64,000 nt of DNA from Acholoe squamosa. Taxonomy: Eukaryota > Annelida > Polychaeta > Phyllodocida > Polynoidae. Below are positions 59,812 through 64,000 of this stretch, in pieces. Where the stretch lies: the NCBI GenBank assembly GCA_949317995.1, contig OX439050.1, positions 51,585,777-51,649,776 of the forward strand, in the 5' to 3' direction. A model generated the notes under the pieces. It was not told the DNA's origin. It saw only the letters and a program-made list of their open reading frames with translations, and made no database searches. Position 1 is the stretch's first letter; every line of letters starts with the position of its first letter. Position numbers and translations under genes: made by a program.

Positions 59812-61189
59812 CAGCGCCACCACCGGGAATGTGCACTGGGAACTCATCAGTCACAACTGGGTCATCAAAACAACAGGACATCTTGCAACTTTCATACAGG
59901 AAATTTATTATGCCTAAAAAGCCAGCTCCTCCGCATCAAAAGTACAGTTGGACTTTTCAAACATGAACCTTGTTTATTACAGGTACTTTAATTACATGAT
60001 TACACTGTGGCATTGCATTCAGTGGGTAGAGAAGTGCTCTCAGATTTGTTCTAGTAATGCCTGGGTCCCAGACCAATGCCAAGTTGTTCTGCATGACCTA
60101 CTTGATACTTGACTTTAAAATTGACTCAGATTCCCATTATAGACTCTGGTGTCGTTCTAAAAACGTTCATTATTCATTTTGTTTTCTCAAACAACATTTT
60201 TAACAGATTTCTGAGAGCAACACCTTTATTCTCAGAGGAACTAAGCTGTCCAAAAATAAATAGACAAGTGGCGTGTCGTGTCTCATAATGAGGTGAAAGA
60301 AAGTACTTACATTACCTGTTCTCTTCATGTTCATACATTGTGTTTACATAAAACTAGAGAGAAAGAGAAAGCAAAAGAGCATACGGTGTATAAGCGAAGA
60401 GTTTGGGTCACGGTCTGAAAACACCCCCCTAACATCCAGCTATAATATAATTACATGTGTTATAAACACAGCTATGAGCAGGTTGGTGTGCAATTGGTTC
60501 TGTATTAGAACCTAGGCCCCTCTCATGATTGAGATTATGAGCATTATATATATGCAGGCTGATTAATGTAACTCAAAAGCTGCGAGATGGTATGTATATG
60601 CAAATTCTTGCCTCTCTAGTAATTCTCAGAGGCTGAAAAATTAAATGTGAATGTTGGTCATTTTGGGATCACTTGGGTGCTTTTGGAAAGTATTATTCTT
60701 TTCAGGGTCCTGAAAACTGGTTCCAGTAATGCCGGTTGGGCAATTCTTTGCTAATTCTACCAATGTAAGACACACAGGAGGCCTTGTGAGGTTCTATCAA
60801 TGTAGACACACACAGGAGGCTCTCTTAGGTTCTATTAATGTGAGACACACATAGGAGGCTCTGTGAGGTTCTATCAATGTAAGTAGTATATATAGGGACA
60901 AACTCAGTGGTTTTGAGACCGGAAGTGACCATATATTGGCATGTGACCTCCTTTCTCAAGCTCTGATTGGCTGAGAGATGATTTATGCTAATTCATGCAA
61001 ATTTATGCAAAACATGAATTTGGATGCTATGGAAATCTGCAGTAGCATAAACCTCTCTGTTCTCTGTTGGTTATTATGTAATTATATGAGTTTGGTTGCT
61101 ATGGCAAAACCACAGTAGCAATGAACTCCTGTGGTGCTCTAGTATAAACAACAGGGGCTGTAAGTAGGTAGGTAAGGGTATATAGGTGC
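59812..61189 (+). repeat. duplicated block, copy A
   Basis: About 1.38 kb nearly identical to 62622-64000 (offset 2810-2811), with scattered single-base differences, for example 59927-59940 against 62737-62751. Similarity probably runs on past 61189, but the window ends. The left edge falls on a CAG next to a possible splice acceptor. Confidence 0.88.
59815..59917 (+). CDS. candidate terminal exon, unrecognised gene (copy A)
   Basis: After acceptor GACTACAG: one base, then 33 codons containing GNVHWELISHNWVIKTTGHL and FIQEIYYA, then TAA. The amino-acid mix looks real, but no family is recognised. Its phase (two bases needed) fits only the less protein-like frame of the exon at 59634. The same 103 bases are identical in copy B (62625-62727). 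Confidence 0.3.
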
Positions 61190-61929
61190 AAACTCACTGA
61201 AAGCCTTTTGACAGTATTCATGTTTTTTCTTAAAATGTCCAGGGGTAGGTAGGGCTAAAATTTAACGACTGCCATTAATCCTGGAACACCATTGAAAGTG
61301 GTGTTGTTCTATATGCGACATTGTGGTGTTACACTTTTGGATGTTTATACTGTGTTCCTGGTAAAGCAGGTTTATAAATTAATCCTAAATGTGAGTGAGC
61401 AGTGTAGAAGTCTACAGGTTTAATTGGAGCTAACACTTGCTAAATTTTTTAATGGGATTTCTATCAAGGCTCACGACCCCTATGACTAGGCCCTGTAATC
61501 AGCCCTTATAATTATGTAAAAAGTAAAAAGTGACCACTAATATTGGCTGCTATTTAGCTATGTGTACCCTGCAGGGTTCTCCAGTTAAAAAAGTCACCCT
61601 ATGTTATAGTCTTGAATCGACAACTTTGAAATGATATTATGTTCTTCTCTAGTGCACGGGTGCAGCACTTAAACAGTCATAACCCTTATATGAAAAGCCT
61701 CAGCATGTTAATCATTCTGCATTTAGTGTGTGTGGCCACTCATTATGTACATAAATATCTCACTCAAACTAGGATGACCTAGTAGCCTGGGGTCCTGTAT
61801 TATACATTCACAAAACTTCAGAAAGTCTAATTTTACTAGCAGTGTCATTGATACCTACCAAATTGAAAAATCATGATTTACGAAATCATGATTATCACAG
61901 TGATAAACCCTTTTCTTCTAAAGTATTTT

Positions 61930-62520
61930 ATTGGGTACAAAAATACATCCACAAGTAAAAGCATTTATCCTATTCATCTTTTAGTTTATTCCAAAGCTCC
62001 TCTACCCTATATAGCACACTTTTAACCACAATTGTTTTGAAATAGATAGACACCTCCTTTAATCTTATACCAACATGAGATGTAGTGGGTATGTCTCTCT
62101 GATCACTGTATTTTTAAGGGGGCACAATAGGGTGGTTGGAGTAGAACACTTTAGCCTTAATGGTTTAGAAGAAATGTTTCATACCCATGCATGTCATACA
62201 CTATTATGACTGTCTAAAATAGTTTTATAATTTTTGTCCTGTATTGAGGTGTTTCCATGGTTACACAGCCAGAATGAAACAAAAACATTTGTTTCTGGCT
62301 TCTTTGGCCTTGAACAGATGCCTTAAGATACCTATGCATCTTCTATCACATAATTTAAAACAATTACTCATAGTATGGAATTCATTGGTTGTATTTTTGG
62401 GGTTCCTCTCAACCCTAACCTTGTAGACAATACATAGGGCTTTATTTTGTAGTAACTGTACTTGGTCATTCTCCCTCTTTACAAGTCTGTCCCATATGAG
62501 GCTACTCATATGTAATCAAC
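61930..62520 (-). mobile_element. non-LTR retrotransposon 3' fragment (reverse transcriptase C-terminus)
   Basis: Minus strand reads DQVQLLQNKALCIVYK, then LFKAKEARN, then after a frame change SHVGIRLKEVSIYFKTI and VEELWNKLKDE. This matches the LQ-x-LQN-(R/K)-A ... WN-x-L-P tail of LINE reverse transcriptases. 5' truncated and frame-broken. It sits between the two large duplicated blocks and could explain why the spacing is 2.8 kb there. Confidence 0.65.
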
Positions 62521-62621
62521 ATAATCAAATGAGGGGAGGACCATACTTTAATTTATCTAACGATTTGGGCTTGGACAGTGCTTTTTTCTTATAACTCACG
62601 GTGCATTATCCAGCTATAACG

Positions 62622-64000
62622 CAGCGCCACCACCGGGAATGTGCACTGGGAACTCATCAGTCACAACTGGGTCATCAAAACAACAGGACATCTTGCAACT
62701 TTCATACAGGAAATTTATTATGCCTAAAAAGCCAGTTCCTCCACATACGTAAGTACAGTTGGACTTTTCAAACATGAACATTGTTTATTACAGGTACTTT
62801 AATTACATGATTACACTGTGGCATTGCATTCAGTGGGTAGAGAAGTGGTCTCAGATTTGTTCTAGTAATGCCCGGGTCCCAGACCAATGCCAAGTTGTTC
62901 TGCATGACCTACTTGATACTTGACTTTAAAATTGACTCAGATTCCCATTATAGACTCTGGTGTCGTTCTAAAAACGTTCATTATTCATTTTGTTTTCTCA
63001 AACAACATTTTTAACAGATTTCTGAGAGCAACACCTTTATTCTCAGAGGAACTAAGCTGTCCAAAAATAAATAGACAAGTGGCGTGTCGTGTCTCATAAT
63101 GAGGTGAAAGAAAGTACTTACATTACCTGTTCTCTTCATGTTCATACATTGTGTTTACATAAAACTAGAGAGAAAGAGAAAGCAAAAGAGCATACGGTGT
63201 ATAAGCGAAGAGTTTGGGTCACGGTCTGAAAACACCCCCCTAACATCCAGCTATAATATAATTACATGTGTTATAAACACAGCTATGAGCAGGTTGGTGT
63301 GCAATTGGTTCTGTATTAGAACCTAGGCCCCTCTCATGATTGAGATTATGAGCATTATATATATGCAGGCTGATTAATGTAACTCAAAAGCTGCGAGATG
63401 GTATGTATATGCAAATTCTTGCCTCTCTAGTAATTCTCAGAGGCTGAAAAATTAAATGTGAATGTTGGTCATTTTGGGATCACTTGGGTGCTTTTGGAAA
63501 GTATTATTCTTTTCAGGGTCCTGAAAACTGGTTCCAGTAATGCCGGTTGGGCAATTCTTTGCTAATTCTACCAATGTAAGACACACAGGAGGCCTTGTGA
63601 GGTTCTATCAATGTAGACACACACAGGAGGCTCTCTTAGGTTCTATTAATGTGAGACACACATAGGAGGCTCTGTGAGGTTCTATCAATGTAAGTAGTAT
63701 ATATAGGGACAAACTCAGTGGTTTTGAGACCGGAAGTGACCATATATTGGCATGTGACCTCCTTTCTCAAGCTCTGATTGTCTGAGAGATGATTTATGCT
63801 AATTCATGCAAATTTATGCAAAACATGAGTTTGGATGCTAAGGAAATCTGCAGTAGCATAAACCTCTCTGTTCTCTGTTGGTTATTATGTAATTATATGA
63901 GTTTGGTTGCTATGGCAAAACCACAGTAGCAATGAACTCCTGTGGTGCTCTAGTATAAACAACAGGGGCTGTAAGTAGGTAGGTAAGGGTATATAGGTGC
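62622..64000 (+). repeat. duplicated block, copy B, cut by window end
   Basis: Partner of 59812-61189. The sequence left of 62622 does not match that left of 59812, so the junction is sharp. Copy B has CTGATTGTCTGAGAG where copy A has the CCAAT-type CTGATTGGCTGAGAG. Confidence 0.88.

Noticed and set aside
60010-60080. tRNA-like stretch in the duplicated block (also at 62820-62890)
   Set aside because: CAGTGGGTAGAG and GGGTCCCAGACC only loosely resemble A and B boxes, and the arms do not pair.
60327-60515. 62-codon frame identical at 63138-63326
   Set aside because: It is identical only because the block is duplicated. No domain, and the related sequence at 59520-59600 is not open in the same frame.

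Overview
The window is eukaryotic, AT-rich, repeat-dense DNA of an invertebrate animal. Genes are split by GT-AG introns, the one clear tRNA gene carries an intron, and the mobile elements are animal types (non-LTR retrotransposon fragments, a SINE with an (ACTC)n tail, many hairpin-forming MITEs, minisatellites and a satellite array). The SINE tail and the general texture recall marine invertebrates such as molluscs, but the phylum cannot be fixed from this sequence.

Only one protein gene is clear: a secreted matrix metalloproteinase (MMP) on the minus strand, 58219 down to 47548. I rebuilt ten exons by hand. All intron phases agree, and the parts run in family order: signal peptide, propeptide with cysteine switch, furin-type site, zinc catalytic domain, hinge, hemopexin-like domain between two cysteines, and a short conserved tail. 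Exon 2 lacks one base just before the cysteine switch, so as written the frame ends in exon 3. Just downstream (44158 to 42084) lies a partial tandem copy of the last three exons: its copy of exon 8 is broken, exon 9 has one frame break, and the terminal exon is fully open and has exactly the same length. A degraded non-LTR retrotransposon (about 46366 to 44700, minus strand) separates the two.

Layout: 1-5.8 kb, no recognised gene, with a promoter-like stretch, a (GA)n tract, a 35-bp hairpin and a MITE. 5.8 kb, tRNA-Ile(UAU). 6-15 kb, MITEs. 15.4-18.7 kb, a G-rich block of three different repeat families ending in a 21-bp minisatellite and (AAT)n. 19-33 kb, SINEs, MITEs and microsatellites. 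33.7-36.1 kb, a satellite of about 49-bp units with higher-order structure. 36-42 kb, noncoding sequence with repeats. 42-58.2 kb, the MMP locus, its introns loaded with SINEs, MITEs and hairpin elements. 58.6-64 kb, upstream of the MMP start, a duplicated block of at least 1.38 kb (copies about 2.8 kb apart), a third diverged copy of part of it, a non-LTR reverse-transcriptase tail and candidate exons of an unrecognised gene.

No CRISPR array, operon or prokaryotic system is present. The most unusual items are the partly duplicated, frame-broken MMP locus, the ordered satellite and the three-family minisatellite block.
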